The notes beneath the pieces were generated by a model, which saw only the letters and a program-made list of their open reading frames with translations, made no database searches and was not told the DNA's origin. From Enterovirga rhinocerotis (GTDB lineage Bacteria; Pseudomonadota; Alphaproteobacteria; Rhizobiales; Beijerinckiaceae), in assembly GCF_004363955.1 (NCBI RefSeq), contig NZ_SNZR01000011.1, positions 1,922,001 to 1,986,000 of the forward strand: a stretch of DNA of 64,000 nt, in the 5' to 3' direction. The position numbers were made by a program, and so were the translations under genes. Below, piece by piece: positions 36,733 to 47,910 of this stretch. Each line of letters begins with the position of its first letter. Position 1 is the first letter of the stretch.

Positions 36733-38544
36733 CTACCCCTTCTGCGGCAGGTTCAGCCGTATGTGCAGCTCCCGGAGCTGCTTCGGCGTCACCTCGGAGG
36801 GCGCGCCCATGAGGAGGTCCTCGGCGCGCTGGTTCATCGGGTAGAGGACGACCTCGCGCAGGTTCTGCTCGCCGCAGAGGAGCATCACAATGCGGTCGAT
36901 GCCGGGCGCGATGCCGCCGTGGGGCGGGGCGCCGTAGGTCAGCGCGCGCAGCATGCCGCCGAACTTCTCCTCCAGCACGTCCTCGCCGTAGCCGGCGAGC
37001 GCGAAGGCCTTGCGCATGATGTCGGGGCGGTGGTTCCGGATGGCCCCGGAGGACAGCTCGATGCCGTTGCAGACGATGTCGTACTGGAAGGCCTTGATGC
37101 CGAGGATCGTGTCCTTGTCGGCCGCCTCGAGCGCCAGGAAGGCGTCCTTGTCGAAGTTCGGCATCGAGAACGGGTTATGCGAGAAGTCGACCTTCTTCTC
37201 GTCCTCGTTCCACTCGAACATCGGGAAATCGGTGATCCAGCAGAAGGCGTACTGGTCCTTGTCCGACAGGTCGAGATCGTCGCCGATGCGGATGCGCGCC
37301 TTGCCGGCGAGGCTCGCGGCCTTCGCCTCCTCGCCCGCCGCGAAGAAGACCGCGTCGCCCGCACCGATCCCCGCCCGCATGGCGATGGCGGCCTGCACGT
37401 CGGCCGGGATGAACTTCGCGATCGGGCCCTTGCCCTCGAGCCGCCCGCTCTCGTCGCCGAAGACGATGTAGCCGAGCCCGGCCGCGCCTTCCGAGCGCGC
37501 CCAGTCGTTCAGCTTGTCGAAGAAGGAGCGCGGCTGCGAGGCTGCGCCCGGCGCCGGGATGGCGCGCACGACGCCGCCCGCCTTGATGACGTTCTTGAAG
37601 GCGTTGAAGGTCACGCCCTCGTCCGAGAACTCCTCGGTGACGTCGGCGATCACGAGGGGGTTGCGCAGATCCGGCTTGTCCGAGCCGTATTTGAGCGCGG
37701 CCTCGGCGAAGGTGATGCGGGGGAACTCGCCCGTGACGCGCTTGCCCTCGGCGAATTCCTCGAAGACGCCGCGCAGAACGGGCTCGACCGACTGGAAGAC
37801 GTCCTCCTGGGTGACGAAGCTCATCTCGATGTCGAGCTGGTAGAACTCGCCCGGCGAGCGGTCGGCGCGGGCGTCCTCGTCGCGGAAACAGGGCGCGATC
37901 TGGAAGTAGCGGTCGAAGCCCGCGATCATCGTGAGCTGCTTGAACTGCTGCGGCGCCTGCGGCAGCGCGTAGAACTTGCCGGGATGGAGGCGCGAGGGCA
38001 CGAGGAAGTCGCGCGCGCCCTCAGGCGAGGAGGCGGTCAGGATCGGGGTCTGGAACTCGAAGAAGCCGCCCTCCTTCATCCGCCGGCGGATCGAATCGAT
38101 GATCTCGCCGCGCTTCATGATGTTGGCGTGCAGCTTCTCGCGGCGCAGATCGAGGAAGCGGTACTTGAGCCGCTGCTCCTCCGGGTATTCCTGATCGCCG
38201 AAGACGGGCACGGGCAGCTCCGCGGCCGGCCCGAGCGCCTCCATCTCGGTCGCGTAGATCTCGATCTGGCCGGTCGGCAGCTCGGCGTTGATGGTGCCCT
38301 CGGGCCGTGCCCGGACCTTGCCGTCGATGCGCACCACCCATTCCGAGCGGGCCTCGTTCGCGAGCCGGAAGGCCGGCGAATCCGGATCCACCACGATCTG
38401 CGTCATGCCGTAATGGTCGCGCAGGTCGATGAAGAGCACCCCGCCATGGTCGCGGATGCGGTGGCACCACCCGGACAGGCGGACGGTCTGACCGATATCG
38501 GACGGGCGCAGGGCGCCGCAGGTATGGCTGCGATAGGCGTGCAT
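36733..38544 (-). CDS. aspS: Aspartate--tRNA ligase
   Basis: A 603-residue bacterial-type class II synthetase. The N-terminal OB-fold anticodon-binding domain contains [20 protein letters not shown]. Motif 2 is [14 protein letters not shown], the bacterial GAD insertion follows, and motif 3 is [13 protein letters not shown]. The start at 38544 ([13 protein letters not shown]) gives the usual N-terminus; the frame is open to 38580. Whether it is discriminating or also charges tRNA-Asn cannot be settled by eye. Confidence 0.96.
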   Translation of the reverse strand: MHAYRSHTCGALRPSDIGQTVRLSGWCHRIRDHGGVLFIDLRDHYGMTQIVVDPDSPAFRLANEARSEWVVRIDGKVRARPEGTINAELPTGQIEIYATEMEALGPAAELPVPVFGDQEYPEEQRLKYRFLDLRREKLHANIMKRGEIIDSIRRRMKEGGFFEFQTPILTASSPEGARDFLVPSRLHPGKFYALPQAPQQFKQLTMIAGFDRYFQIAPCFRDEDARADRSPGEFYQLDIEMSFVTQEDVFQSVEPVLRGVFEEFAEGKRVTGEFPRITFAEAALKYGSDKPDLRNPLVIADVTEEFSDEGVTFNAFKNVIKAGGVVRAIPAPGAASQPRSFFDKLNDWARSEGAAGLGYIVFGDESGRLEGKGPIAKFIPADVQAAIAMRAGIGAGDAVFFAAGEEAKAASLAGKARIRIGDDLDLSDKDQYAFCWITDFPMFEWNEDEKKVDFSHNPFSMPNFDKDAFLALEAADKDTILGIKAFQYDIVCNGIELSSGAIRNHRPDIMRKAFALAGYGEDVLEEKFGGMLRALTYGAPPHGGIAPGIDRIVMLLCGEQNLREVVLYPMNQRAEDLLMGAPSEVTPKQLRELHIRLNLPQKG

Positions 38545-38716
38545 GGAAACGATCTTCTGGAGAAGCGGGGGTCCGACCATGGAGGCCCCGGCTTGTCAAG
38601 CCGAGCACGCCGGACGCCCATGCGCGGGCCGCAAGGCGTTAACTCCAATTCTCAGGATTCGATTCAGGAACCGGTCATAACTCACTCGCACCTCACCAAG
38701 ACCCGTGCCGTGCGAC

Positions 38717-38899
38717 ATGTCCTCCCGCGATTTGCTCCTGTGCCTTTGCACGTTGTCGTCGCTCGCGGTTCTCGGGCGAGCGCCCGGTGCGGTGAGCCTG
38801 CGGCTGCGCGATGTCGAGGCGGCGATCGCGTGCGATGCCAAGAACGGGCGGGACAAGAAGGTGGCCATCCGCCCCCTCGGTGGAAATCCCGTCGGATAA
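38717..38899 (+). CDS. Possible small exported protein (60 aa)
   Basis: It starts MSSRDLLLCLCTLSSLAVLG, a short signal-like hydrophobic stretch, followed by VEAAIACDAKNGRDKKVAIR and a short tail. There is no family resemblance. It sits between aspS and rnd in otherwise unassigned sequence. The ribosome-binding site is weak and an in-frame ATG at 38705 is an alternative. Retained as hypothetical. Confidence 0.35.
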   Translation: MSSRDLLLCLCTLSSLAVLGRAPGAVSLRLRDVEAAIACDAKNGRDKKVAIRPLGGNPVG

Positions 38900-38947
38900 G
38901 CGCGCCGGTCTGTCGCGGCCGCCGCATGGCTGCGCTATAGGTTAACG

Positions 38948-40113
38948 ATGCCGCTCATCACCACGACCTCCGAGCTGGAGCTCGCCTGCGCGCGCTTCGC
39001 CGCGCTTCCCTTCGTGACCGTCGACACGGAGTTCATGCGCGAGACGACCTATTATTCGAAGCTCTGCCTGATCCAGATGGCCGGGCCGGGCGTCGAGGGC
39101 GTCCTCGTCGACCCCCTCGCTCCGGGCCTCAGCCTCGATCCGTTCCTCGCCCTGATGACCGATCCGCGCGCCGTGAAGGTGTTCCATTCGGGCCGCCAGG
39201 ACGTCGAGATCATCTGGCATCTCGGCCATGTGATCCCCTCCCCTCTCTTCGACACCCAGGTCGCCGCCATGGTCTGCGGCTATGGCGATTCGGTCTCCTA
39301 CGAGCAGCTCGCGAACGACCTCGCGAAGGCGCGGATCGACAAGTCCTCGCGCTTCACCGACTGGTCGCGCCGCCCGCTCAGCGAGGCCCAGACGCTCTAC
39401 GCCCTCTCGGACGTCACGCATCTCGTGCCGGTCTACGAGAAGCTCCTCGACGAGCTCGAACGCACCGGGCGCTCGCACTGGCTCGACGACGAGATGGCGG
39501 TGCTGACCTCGCCCGACACCTACCGGGCCGACCCCGACCAGGCCTGGCAGAGGCTCTCGGGCCGGATGCGCAAGCCGCGCGAGATCGCCGTCCTCATGGA
39601 GGTCGCGGCCTGGCGGGAGCGCGAGGCGCAGACGCGCGACGTGCCGCGCAGCCGCGTCCTGAAGGACGAGGCGGTGATCGACGTCGCCGTCTCGGCGCCC
39701 CGCAGCGTCGAGGCCCTCGGCCGCCTGCGCTCGATCCCCAACGGATTCGAGCGTTCGCGCACGGGCCAGGACATCCTCGCGGCGGTCGAGCGCGGCCTCG
39801 CCCGCGATCCCGCCACCATCCCCGTGGCGCAGCGCTCGCGCGGAGGGCGCGGCGGGGCGGCGGCGACGGTCGAACTGCTGAAGGTCCTGCTGCGCGCCGT
39901 CTCCGAGAACGAGGGCGTCGCGCCGAAGCTGATCGCAGGAGTCGACGACCTCGAGGAGATCGCAGCGGACAACACCGCCCGCGTTCCCGCGCTGTCCGGC
40001 TGGCGGCGCGAGGTCTTCGGCGAGCAGGCGCTCGCCCTCAAGGCCGGCCGTGTCGGGCTGTCGATCGATCGCGGCCGCGTCGTCACCTTCGAGCGCCCGG
40101 CGGCCGAGCCGGA

Positions 40114-40126
<13 letters not shown>
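38948..40126 (+). CDS. rnd: Ribonuclease D
   Basis: A 392-residue 3'-5' exoribonuclease that trims tRNA precursors. DEDDy-type residues are visible: Asp and Glu in [11 protein letters not shown], Asp in HSGRQDVEI, and Tyr and Asp in [14 protein letters not shown]-like helical domains follow ([19 protein letters not shown]). The length is normal. The last 13 bases overlap the end of the convergent aminopeptidase gene. Confidence 0.95.
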
Positions 40127-41535
<1,409 letters not shown>

Positions 41536-41613
41536 GCACAGCCTCTGGGGCGGTTAACGGCCGGTTAGGGTTAACGATTTATCGCTGATGCCCTTGGGTC
41601 AGGGGTTGGTGTC

Positions 41614-42498
41614 ATGGCGTCCGGGTCGCTGCAAGCTTTTGCTCCGAAGCTTCGGGGAGCAGTCGTCTCAACGCTGCTCGTCACGACGGCGGCTCTGGCG
41701 GGTTGCCAGTCGCGGGGACCGACGACCACCGGCTCGATCGGCCTGGGCGCGCGCGCCGCGCAGGTCGATCCGGAAGCCCTCGGGCGTCGCTACGAGGCCA
41801 ACCCGCGCGATCCGAACGCCGCGCTCGCCTATGCGTCGAGCCTGCGGGCCCGCGGCCAGACCGCACAGGCGCTCGCCGTCCTCCAGCAGGGCGCCCTCAA
41901 GAATCCGAACCACCCTCCCCTGCTCGCCGCCTATGGCAAGGTCCTCGCCGATGCCGGGCGCTACAAGGAGGCTGCGGCCGTCCTCGCGAATGCCCATCGG
42001 CCCGACCGGCCCGATTGGAGCATCCTGTCGGTCCAGGGCGCGGTCGCCGATCAGCTCGGGCAGTTCGAAAGCGCCCAGCGCTATTATGCGGCGGCACTGA
42101 GGATCGTCCCCGGCGAGCCTTCGGTCCTCGCCAACCAGGGCCTCTCCTTCGCCCTCGTGAAGCGGCTCGACGAAGCCGAGCGCATCTTGCGGGAGGCGGC
42201 CAACCATCCGCGCGCCGATTCGCGGGTCCGGCGCAACCTCGCCCTGGTGCTGGGATTGCGCGGCCGCTACGCGGAGGCCGAGCAGGTGCTGGCGCGCGAC
42301 ATGCCGGCCGATCAGGCCCGGCAGAGCATCGCCGAAATCCGGGGCAGCCAGGCGGCTCCCGCGCCCCGGCGCGCCGTCCGCCAGCCCGATCCCTGGACGG
42401 CGATCCGCCAGTCCGATGCGGGGCACGGGGGCGTGGATCCGTCGCCGGCAGCGAAGCCGGATGCCCGCCGGGCGGTGCCGAGGCACGCCGCGCTTTAG
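41614..42498 (+). CDS. TPR-repeat lipoprotein (TadD-like)
   Basis: A 294-residue protein. The signal peptide ends in a lipobox LAGC (Cys at about residue 31), so it is probably anchored in a membrane as a lipoprotein. Tetratricopeptide repeats lie at about residues 58-225 (AALAYASSLRARGQTAQALA, YKEAAAVLANA, SVLANQGLSFALVKRLDEAE). A Pro/Arg-rich tail follows. The pattern resembles TadD, a pilotin-like TPR protein of Flp pilus (tad) systems. No tad genes are nearby, so the role remains open. Confidence 0.85.
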   Translation: MASGSLQAFAPKLRGAVVSTLLVTTAALAGCQSRGPTTTGSIGLGARAAQVDPEALGRRYEANPRDPNAALAYASSLRARGQTAQALAVLQQGALKNPNHPPLLAAYGKVLADAGRYKEAAAVLANAHRPDRPDWSILSVQGAVADQLGQFESAQRYYAAALRIVPGEPSVLANQGLSFALVKRLDEAERILREAANHPRADSRVRRNLALVLGLRGRYAEAEQVLARDMPADQARQSIAEIRGSQAAPAPRRAVRQPDPWTAIRQSDAGHGGVDPSPAAKPDARRAVPRHAAL

Positions 42499-42595
42499 AC
42501 GGAGAACTCGCACCCTCACGACCGCCGGGCCTATCCTCGATTGCGATTCCGGCCGGGGCGTTCTAACGCTCCGGCTTATCCCTGGGAGGGCCCCG

Positions 42596-43528
42596 ATGCT
42601 CGATAACAATGCGCGCGGCGTCTACGCGATCGCTCCGACCCCGTTCCACCCCGACGGACGCGTCGACGAAAAATCCATCGACACCATGGTGGACGCCTAT
42701 GCCGCCGCCGGCTGCGAAGGCATCACCGTGCTCGGCATCATGGGCGAAGCGCCGAAGCTCGAGGCGAAGGAAGCCCTCGACATCGCGACCCGCGTCATCA
42801 AGCGGGCCGGCAAGATGAAGATCATCGTCGGCGTCTCGGCCGCGGGCTTCGCCGCCATGCGGGCGCTGTCGAACGGCGTCATGGATGTGGGCGCGGCGGG
42901 CGTCATGATCGCCCCTCCCCCCAGCCTGCGCACGGACGACCAGATCGTCACCTATTTCGGCCAGGCCGCCGAGGTGATCGGCGCGCAGACCCCCTGGGTG
43001 CTTCAGGATTATCCGCTCACCCTGAGCGTCGTCATGACGCCCGGCGTCATCCGCCGCATCATCACCGAGAACCCGTCCTGCGTGATGCTCAAGCACGAGG
43101 ATTGGCCGGGGCTCGACAAGATCTCGACCCTGCGCCGCTTCGAGAAGGACGGCATGCGCCGCGTCTCGATCCTGACCGGCAACGGCGCCCTCTTCCTCGA
43201 TTTCGAGATGGAGCGCGGCGCGGACGGCGCCATGACCGGCTATTGCTTCCCCGACATGCTGGTCGACATCGTCAATCTCTCCTCCGCCGGCAAGCGCGAG
43301 GAGGCGCACGACCTCTTCGACGCGCATCTGCCTCTGATCCGCTACGAGCAGCAGCAGGGCGTCGGGCTCGCCGTCCGCAAGTACGTCCTCATGCGCCGCG
43401 GCATCATCGCCTCGGACGCCCAGCGCAAGCCGGGGCCGGCGCTCTCGGCGGAAACGAAGAAGGAGGTCGACTACCTCCTCTCGCGCCTCGCCCGCCACGA
43501 TCAGCGGGCGCAGAAGCTCGCTGCCTGA
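42596..43528 (+). CDS. Dihydrodipicolinate synthase (DapA)-family aldolase
   Basis: A 310-residue class I aldolase/lyase of the DapA/NanA family. The Schiff-base lysine is in CVMLKHEDWPG and the Tyr is in LQDYPLTLS. The sequence APTPFHPDGRVDEKSI is typical of the N-terminus. It starts after a GGGAGGG ribosome-binding site. The GxxGE motif reads GIMGEAPKL, which suggests a substrate other than aspartate semialdehyde (for example a keto-acid). It is monocistronic and followed by a strong terminator. Confidence 0.88.
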   Translation: MLDNNARGVYAIAPTPFHPDGRVDEKSIDTMVDAYAAAGCEGITVLGIMGEAPKLEAKEALDIATRVIKRAGKMKIIVGVSAAGFAAMRALSNGVMDVGAAGVMIAPPPSLRTDDQIVTYFGQAAEVIGAQTPWVLQDYPLTLSVVMTPGVIRRIITENPSCVMLKHEDWPGLDKISTLRRFEKDGMRRVSILTGNGALFLDFEMERGADGAMTGYCFPDMLVDIVNLSSAGKREEAHDLFDAHLPLIRYEQQQGVGLAVRKYVLMRRGIIASDAQRKPGPALSAETKKEVDYLLSRLARHDQRAQKLAA

Positions 43529-43558
43529 CGGCAGCCGAAAACGTCGATCGGATTTGAA

Positions 43559-43586
43559 CGGCCGCGCAGCCTTGCGCGGCCGTTTT
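43559..43586 (+). terminator. Rho-independent terminator
   Basis: Perfect 10-bp arms CGGCCGCGCA and TGCGCGGCCG (43559-43568, 43573-43582) with a 4-base loop and TTTT. It terminates the DapA-family gene and abuts the stop of the convergent TAXI gene. Confidence 0.9.
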
Positions 43587-44551
43587 CATGTCGGGAGATG
43601 GCCCGCTTCGCGCAAGAAGCGCGCGATGCCGGGATGGATCCACGCCGCCGGGACGGCGGCGACCGTGTTGGCAGGGCGCGTCTCCCGTCCCTGGGGCAGG
43701 AGCGCGGCGAGCCTGTCCTGCGCTCGGTCGAGGGCGCGGGCGAAGCGATGGCCGGATGCCTCCGGGAGATCGCCCCGGCAGAGAATGAGACTCCAGGACC
43801 CGATCGAGACCAGCGGCAGATCCTGGCCCCGATAGGTGCCGGCCGGCACCTCGATCCGGCGCATGTCCGGATGAGCCGCGAGGATGCGGGAGATCGCCTC
43901 CTCTCCCGGCGCAATGAACCGCGCTCCCGCGGGCTGCGCCGCGACGGCGTGGAAGCCGGGCCACCCGACACCGCCCCCGAACAGGGCCGCGGCCCGCCCA
44001 TCCGCGACCATGATGGGTCCCTCACCCGCCCGCTCGAGCGTGATCGCCTCGATATCGGTCTCCGGATTGAGGCCCTCCCCCCGCAGGATCGCACGCGCCA
44101 AGACCGCCAGGCCCGATCCCGCAGCGCCCAGGGCGATGCGGCGGCCGCGCAGGTCCCCGATGGTCCGGAGCGAGCTATCCCCCCGGACGACGAACAGCCC
44201 CGCCGTCGCATACATCGCGGCGGCAACCTTCGGCCCGCCCGGCTCCGATCCGAGCCGCGAAAGATGCGCGTAGGCCACCTCGCCCTGGACGAGGCCGAGA
44301 TCGATCCGCCGCTCCTCCAGCAACGGCACGTTCTCGGCCGATCCCCGGGTGTTGCGTTCGTCCAGCACGACGCCGGGATCGGCCTCGCGCACGGCCCTCG
44401 CGAGGGCGGCGCCGTAGACGGGAAAGCCGCCGCCGGGCGTCGCCGTTCCGAGGACGAGGCGGAGGGTTTCCTGCGCTGCGGCGCCCCGTGCCGTGACCGA
44501 TCCGGACACAGCCGCCGCCAATCCTCCGGCGACGATGTGACGACGCCTCAT
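43586..44551 (-). CDS. TAXI-family TRAP transporter substrate-binding protein (orphan)
   Basis: A 321-residue periplasmic binding protein. The signal region RRRHIVAGGLAAAVSGSV is followed by LVLGTATPGGGFPVYGAAL and the TAXI-typical NTRGSAENVPLLEERRIDLG. It should present a small acid to a TRAP membrane pair. No fused DctQM-type membrane protein gene is in the window, so it is an orphan here. The ligand is unknown. Confidence 0.9.
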   Translation of the reverse strand: MRRRHIVAGGLAAAVSGSVTARGAAAQETLRLVLGTATPGGGFPVYGAALARAVREADPGVVLDERNTRGSAENVPLLEERRIDLGLVQGEVAYAHLSRLGSEPGGPKVAAAMYATAGLFVVRGDSSLRTIGDLRGRRIALGAAGSGLAVLARAILRGEGLNPETDIEAITLERAGEGPIMVADGRAAALFGGGVGWPGFHAVAAQPAGARFIAPGEEAISRILAAHPDMRRIEVPAGTYRGQDLPLVSIGSWSLILCRGDLPEASGHRFARALDRAQDRLAALLPQGRETRPANTVAAVPAAWIHPGIARFLREAGHLPT

Positions 44552-44577
44552 CGGAACGCTCCCTGCCTTGCGGTCTC

Positions 44578-45357
44578 TTACCGCGTCTCCAACCGCTTCG
44601 CGCGTTTCTCCAGGAACTCGGCGAGCCCGGCCGCGACCTCCGGGCCGGACTGGACGATCCCCGCCATCAGGCTTTCCGCGAAGAGCCCGTCCGTCGTCGA
44701 CATGTCGTTGATCCGGCTGATGGCCGTGACCATGGCGTAGTTCGACAAGGGCGCGTGCTTCGCGGCGGCTTCGGCGATCTCGAGCGCGCGCTCGAGGCTT
44801 CGGCCGGGCGGCACGATCTCGTGGCAGAGGCCGAGATCGAGGCCGCGCTTGGCGTCGTAGGTGCGCGCGGCGAGCATCATGTCGACCATCCGCCCGGCGC
44901 CGATGATGCGCCCGACCCGGACCGTCGCGCCGCCGCCGGTGAAGATCGCGCGCTGGCCCTCGGGCAGGGCGAAGAAGGTCGTCTCGTCGGCGACGCGGCT
45001 ATGGCAGGCCGCCGCGATCTCGAGGCCGCCGCCCACCACCGCGCCCTGGAGCGCGCCGATGACGGGCGTTCCGCCGAACTGCATCTGGTCGAAGGCCCAA
45101 TGCCAGCGCTGGCACATGCGCATGAACTCGACCGGCGTCCGCCCGAGCCGCGCATGCTCCTCGAGATCGAGACCGGCGCAGAAATGCGGCCCCTCGCCGG
45201 TCAGGACGATGACCTTCGTGCCCTCGGGCGGCTTCTCGAAGAAGCGCCCGATCTCCTCGACCGTCGCCTCGTCGATCGCGTTGCGCCGATCGGGCCGCGA
45301 CAGCGTGACGACGGCGATGGGCCCGCGCATCTCGACCCGCAGCGACTTGAGATCCAT
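44578..45357 (-). CDS. Crotonase/enoyl-CoA hydratase family protein
   Basis: A 259-residue crotonase-fold protein. Oxyanion-hole segments are HFCAGLDLEEHARLG and LQGAVVGGGLEIAAACHSRV. The active-site Glu is probably that of ALPEGQRAIFTGGGA. The ATG at 45357 (MDLKSLRVEMRGPIAVVTLS) is chosen. It is 26 bp upstream of the TAXI gene start on the same strand, so the two may be transcribed together. Whether it hydrates, isomerises or hydrolyses an acyl-CoA is not clear. Confidence 0.9.
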   Translation of the reverse strand: MDLKSLRVEMRGPIAVVTLSRPDRRNAIDEATVEEIGRFFEKPPEGTKVIVLTGEGPHFCAGLDLEEHARLGRTPVEFMRMCQRWHWAFDQMQFGGTPVIGALQGAVVGGGLEIAAACHSRVADETTFFALPEGQRAIFTGGGATVRVGRIIGAGRMVDMMLAARTYDAKRGLDLGLCHEIVPPGRSLERALEIAEAAAKHAPLSNYAMVTAISRINDMSTTDGLFAESLMAGIVQSGPEVAAGLAEFLEKRAKRLETR

Positions 45358-45588
45358 CTCGCCCTTCCTCTCGCTCCACCGTATTCGGTCTCTCGGGCCT
45401 GTCCGATCAAATCGCGGGCCTCGTGGCAAGACCCGGCCGTCCGAGAACCCCAGCCCGGCAAAGGGGGCATCGTGGCAAAATTGCTGTTCGCGATTGACGA
45501 CTCGGCGCCGCTCGCCCCTTCCATGAGCGCGCCGCAACCTCCGCGCGATTCCGTCTCATCAGCGGCCATTGTCAGAAGGATCGAGGAT

Positions 45589-45864
45589 ATGAACACCACT
45601 GAGAAATCCCGCCGCAACGTCCTTCGTCTGGCCGGGGCGGGTCTCGCCGCGACCTCCGTCGCCACCGTCGCGGCGAACGAAGCCCTCGCCTATCAGGGGA
45701 ACATGGAACGCGCCGTCTCCTCCCTTTACAGCGCGCTCGGCTCGCTGCGGGAATCGACCTCCGACAAAGGCGGCCACCGGGTCAAGGCCATGCGCCTCAT
45801 CCAGCAGGCCATCACCGAGGTTCAGTCCGGGATCGAATTCGCCGCCGAAAAGTTCGGCGACTGA
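45589..45864 (+). CDS. Small exported protein (91 aa), Tat-like signal
   Basis: It starts MNTTEKSRRNVLRLAGAGLA with a twin-arginine-type signal and probable cleavage after ALA near residue 37. The mature ~55 residues are alpha-helical and charged (LYSALGSLRESTSDKGGHRV). The ATG follows GAAGGATCGAGG; an in-frame ATG at 45523 is less likely. A terminator hairpin lies 41 bp after the stop, supporting a real transcript. No family is recognised. Confidence 0.65.
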   Translation: MNTTEKSRRNVLRLAGAGLAATSVATVAANEALAYQGNMERAVSSLYSALGSLRESTSDKGGHRVKAMRLIQQAITEVQSGIEFAAEKFGD

Positions 45865-45904
45865 GCAACTCCGGGCGAGAACGATCTCCGCCCGAAGATG
45901 CGAC

Positions 45905-45938
45905 GAGAGCACGATCGGTGTGACCGTGCTCTCCTTTC
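45905..45938 (+). terminator. Terminator after the small Tat-signal protein
   Basis: Nine-base arms GAGAGCACG (45905-45913) and CGTGCTCTC (45925-45933), an 11-base loop and a short T-containing tail. Confidence 0.65.
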
Positions 45939-46021
45939 GCGGAAGACTTCGCCCCGCGGCCAGCTACCGTTGCACGACTGCGCCATTCGGTCTTCCAGGC
46001 CGAGAACGAAGGATCGGAACG

Positions 46022-46327
46022 ATGGATTATCGACGGATGGGTCTCGCGGCGGCGCTGTCCGTCGTCGCGGCCGGCGCCGCTCAGGCGACCGAGGCGCAGT
46101 ACGAATGCAGCGGCGGCACGCGCCTCTTGGCGCAGTTCTCTCCGCCGGGCGCCCCGAACGGGCACGTCGTGCTCACCTTCACCGGCTCCGATCGCAAGCT
46201 GAGGCTGCCCCAGGCCATGTCGGCGGATGGCGGGCGCTATGTCGGCGACGGCATCGAGTTCTGGATCAAGGGCCGCGGCGCGACGCTCACCCGGGGCGAC
46301 CAGCGCGAGACCTGCACCTCGCCCTGA
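46022..46327 (+). CDS. MliC-type periplasmic lysozyme inhibitor
   Basis: A 101-residue exported protein. A signal peptide (MDYRRMGLAAALSVVAAGAA, cleavage near QAT) precedes one MliC-like domain: YECSGGTRLLAQF with its Cys, VVLTFTG, then a beta-rich SADGGRYVGDGIEFWIKG and a terminal Cys in RETCTSP that would pair with the first. MliC proteins block c-type lysozymes. The frame is open upstream to 45920, but the ATG at 46022 starts the signal. The next gene encodes a second small Cys-containing exported protein 50 bp downstream. Confidence 0.78.
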   Translation: MDYRRMGLAAALSVVAAGAAQATEAQYECSGGTRLLAQFSPPGAPNGHVVLTFTGSDRKLRLPQAMSADGGRYVGDGIEFWIKGRGATLTRGDQRETCTSP

Positions 46328-46377
46328 GAGCAGAACCATCCGCGTCGCGGACGCACGACCGATCGGGGAGCCTTTCC

Positions 46378-46743
46378 ATGCACGAACGTTTCGACGGGGC
46401 GCTCCGCCGCCTCCTTTTCGCGGCGGCGATCGGAGCGGCGCCGCTCGCCGCCTCATCGGGTGCGAGCGCGGCCTCCTTCGATTGCAAGCTCGCCGCGCTT
46501 CCCGCGGAAAAGGCGATCTGCGGCAACGCCAATCTCAGCCGGCTCGATGACAGCACGGCCGGGATGTATCTGCTGATCGTGGGAAGCGGCGCTCCGGCAG
46601 CCACCATGTCGCGCGTGAAGCAGGCCCAGACCAAGTTCCTGCAGACCCGCAACGCCTGCGGCACCGATATCGACTGCCTCGTCGACGCCTACACCTCGCA
46701 GATGATGTTCCTGCGGAACGAGAAGAGCAATCTCGGGCTCTGA
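46378..46743 (+). CDS. LprI-like small exported protein
   Basis: A 121-residue protein with an N-terminal signal (RLLFAAAIGAAPLAASSGAS). The mature part has FDCKLAALPAEKAIC, then LSRLDDSTAGMY, and ends in RNACGTDIDCLVDAY. This four-Cys, LSxLD pattern is typical of LprI/DUF1311 proteins, some of which inhibit lysozyme. It follows the MliC-type gene by 50 bp, so the two may form a small operon against host or predator lysozyme. Family assignment is by pattern only. Confidence 0.75.
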   Translation: MHERFDGALRRLLFAAAIGAAPLAASSGASAASFDCKLAALPAEKAICGNANLSRLDDSTAGMYLLIVGSGAPAATMSRVKQAQTKFLQTRNACGTDIDCLVDAYTSQMMFLRNEKSNLGL

Positions 46744-46769
46744 CGGGGGCCGAGCGGTCGCGGATCGCC

Positions 46770-47747
46770 TCATCGCGCAGAGCGCGCGGGTCCCGGAGCC
46801 TGCGGCGTCCTTTCGGCGCCTCCGGCACCGGGAGCAACGCGGGCCGCGGCGAAGCCAGAGCGCGCGCACATCTCGATGAACGCCCGCAGCTTCGGCTGGT
46901 CCTGCGCCGTCCGCGCGAAATAGAGGTAGAGCGCATCGGCGCTCGGGGAATGGTCCAGCAGGACCGGTTCGAGCGTGCCGGCCTCGATCTCCGTCGCGGA
47001 ATGGTAGGTCGACGAATAGATGAGCCCGAGCCCCCGCGCGGCCATCCGGCGCATCAGCTCGGCATCGTTGACCGTCATCGGTCCGTTCGGCTCGATGCGC
47101 ACCACCTCGCCGTCCTCGACGAATTCCCACCGGTAGATGTCGCCCTTGCCCGGCCTGCGGAACCGGATGCACTGGTGGGAGGCGAGGTCGCCGGGTCGCT
47201 CGGGACGGCCATGGGCGGCGAAATATGCCGGCGAACCGAAGACCGCCCAGCGGAACCGAGGCGAGAGCCGCACGGCGATCATCTCTTGGGCGATGTACGA
47301 GCCGATCATGATCCCGGCATCGTAGCCCTCGCCGACGAAATCGGATTGCCGGTTGCTCACGGTGATGTCGATGGCGACCGCCGGATAGGCTTGGCGGAAG
47401 TCGGGCAGGACATTCGGCAGGACCTGCGTCAGGGCGATGCGGTCGACGATCAGCCGGAGCGTGCCGACCGGCTCCTCCGAGGCTCGAAGGGCCTCCTCCA
47501 GGCCGATATCGATCGCGTCCGCGGCCGGCCCGATCCTGGCCAGGAGGGCCTCGCCGGGTCCCGTCAGCGAGAGCCGTCGGGTGGTGCGGTGGAACAGGGC
47601 GACGCCCAGCCGTCGTTCGAGCCGCTGCAAGGCCTGGCTGACGGCGCCGGGCGTCACGTCGAGCGCCAGGGCCGCGCCGCGGATGCTCCTCTGCCTGGCG
47701 ATGGCGAGGAACTCGGGCAGACCGTCGAAACGATTCTGGCGGCTCAC
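46770..47747 (-). CDS. LysR-family transcriptional regulator
   Basis: A 325-residue regulator. The DNA-binding part is FLAIARQRSIRGAALALDVT followed by RLERRLGVALFHRTTRRLSL. The effector domain starts at about residue 85. GTG at 47747 is the preferred start because GGAGGA precedes it at proper distance; the frame is open to 47807. It is divergent from the DJ-1/PfpI-family gene (163 bp between starts), which is the probable target. Confidence 0.9.
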   Translation of the reverse strand: MSRQNRFDGLPEFLAIARQRSIRGAALALDVTPGAVSQALQRLERRLGVALFHRTTRRLSLTGPGEALLARIGPAADAIDIGLEEALRASEEPVGTLRLIVDRIALTQVLPNVLPDFRQAYPAVAIDITVSNRQSDFVGEGYDAGIMIGSYIAQEMIAVRLSPRFRWAVFGSPAYFAAHGRPERPGDLASHQCIRFRRPGKGDIYRWEFVEDGEVVRIEPNGPMTVNDAELMRRMAARGLGLIYSSTYHSATEIEAGTLEPVLLDHSPSADALYLYFARTAQDQPKLRAFIEMCARSGFAAARVAPGAGGAERTPQAPGPARSAR

Positions 47748-47910
47748 GCGCGGTCCTCCGGGATCGGTGGGAATTCGATGCATCATGGGAGGCAATGACG
47801 CGCCCATTCAAGCGCTTCGCTAAACAATCAGTATAGCTCGCACGGCTACCGGCCGACCCCGCGCGCGGCGATACAGGTCCCGTGTTCCCCCAAGCGAGGA
47901 TCGGCATCCC

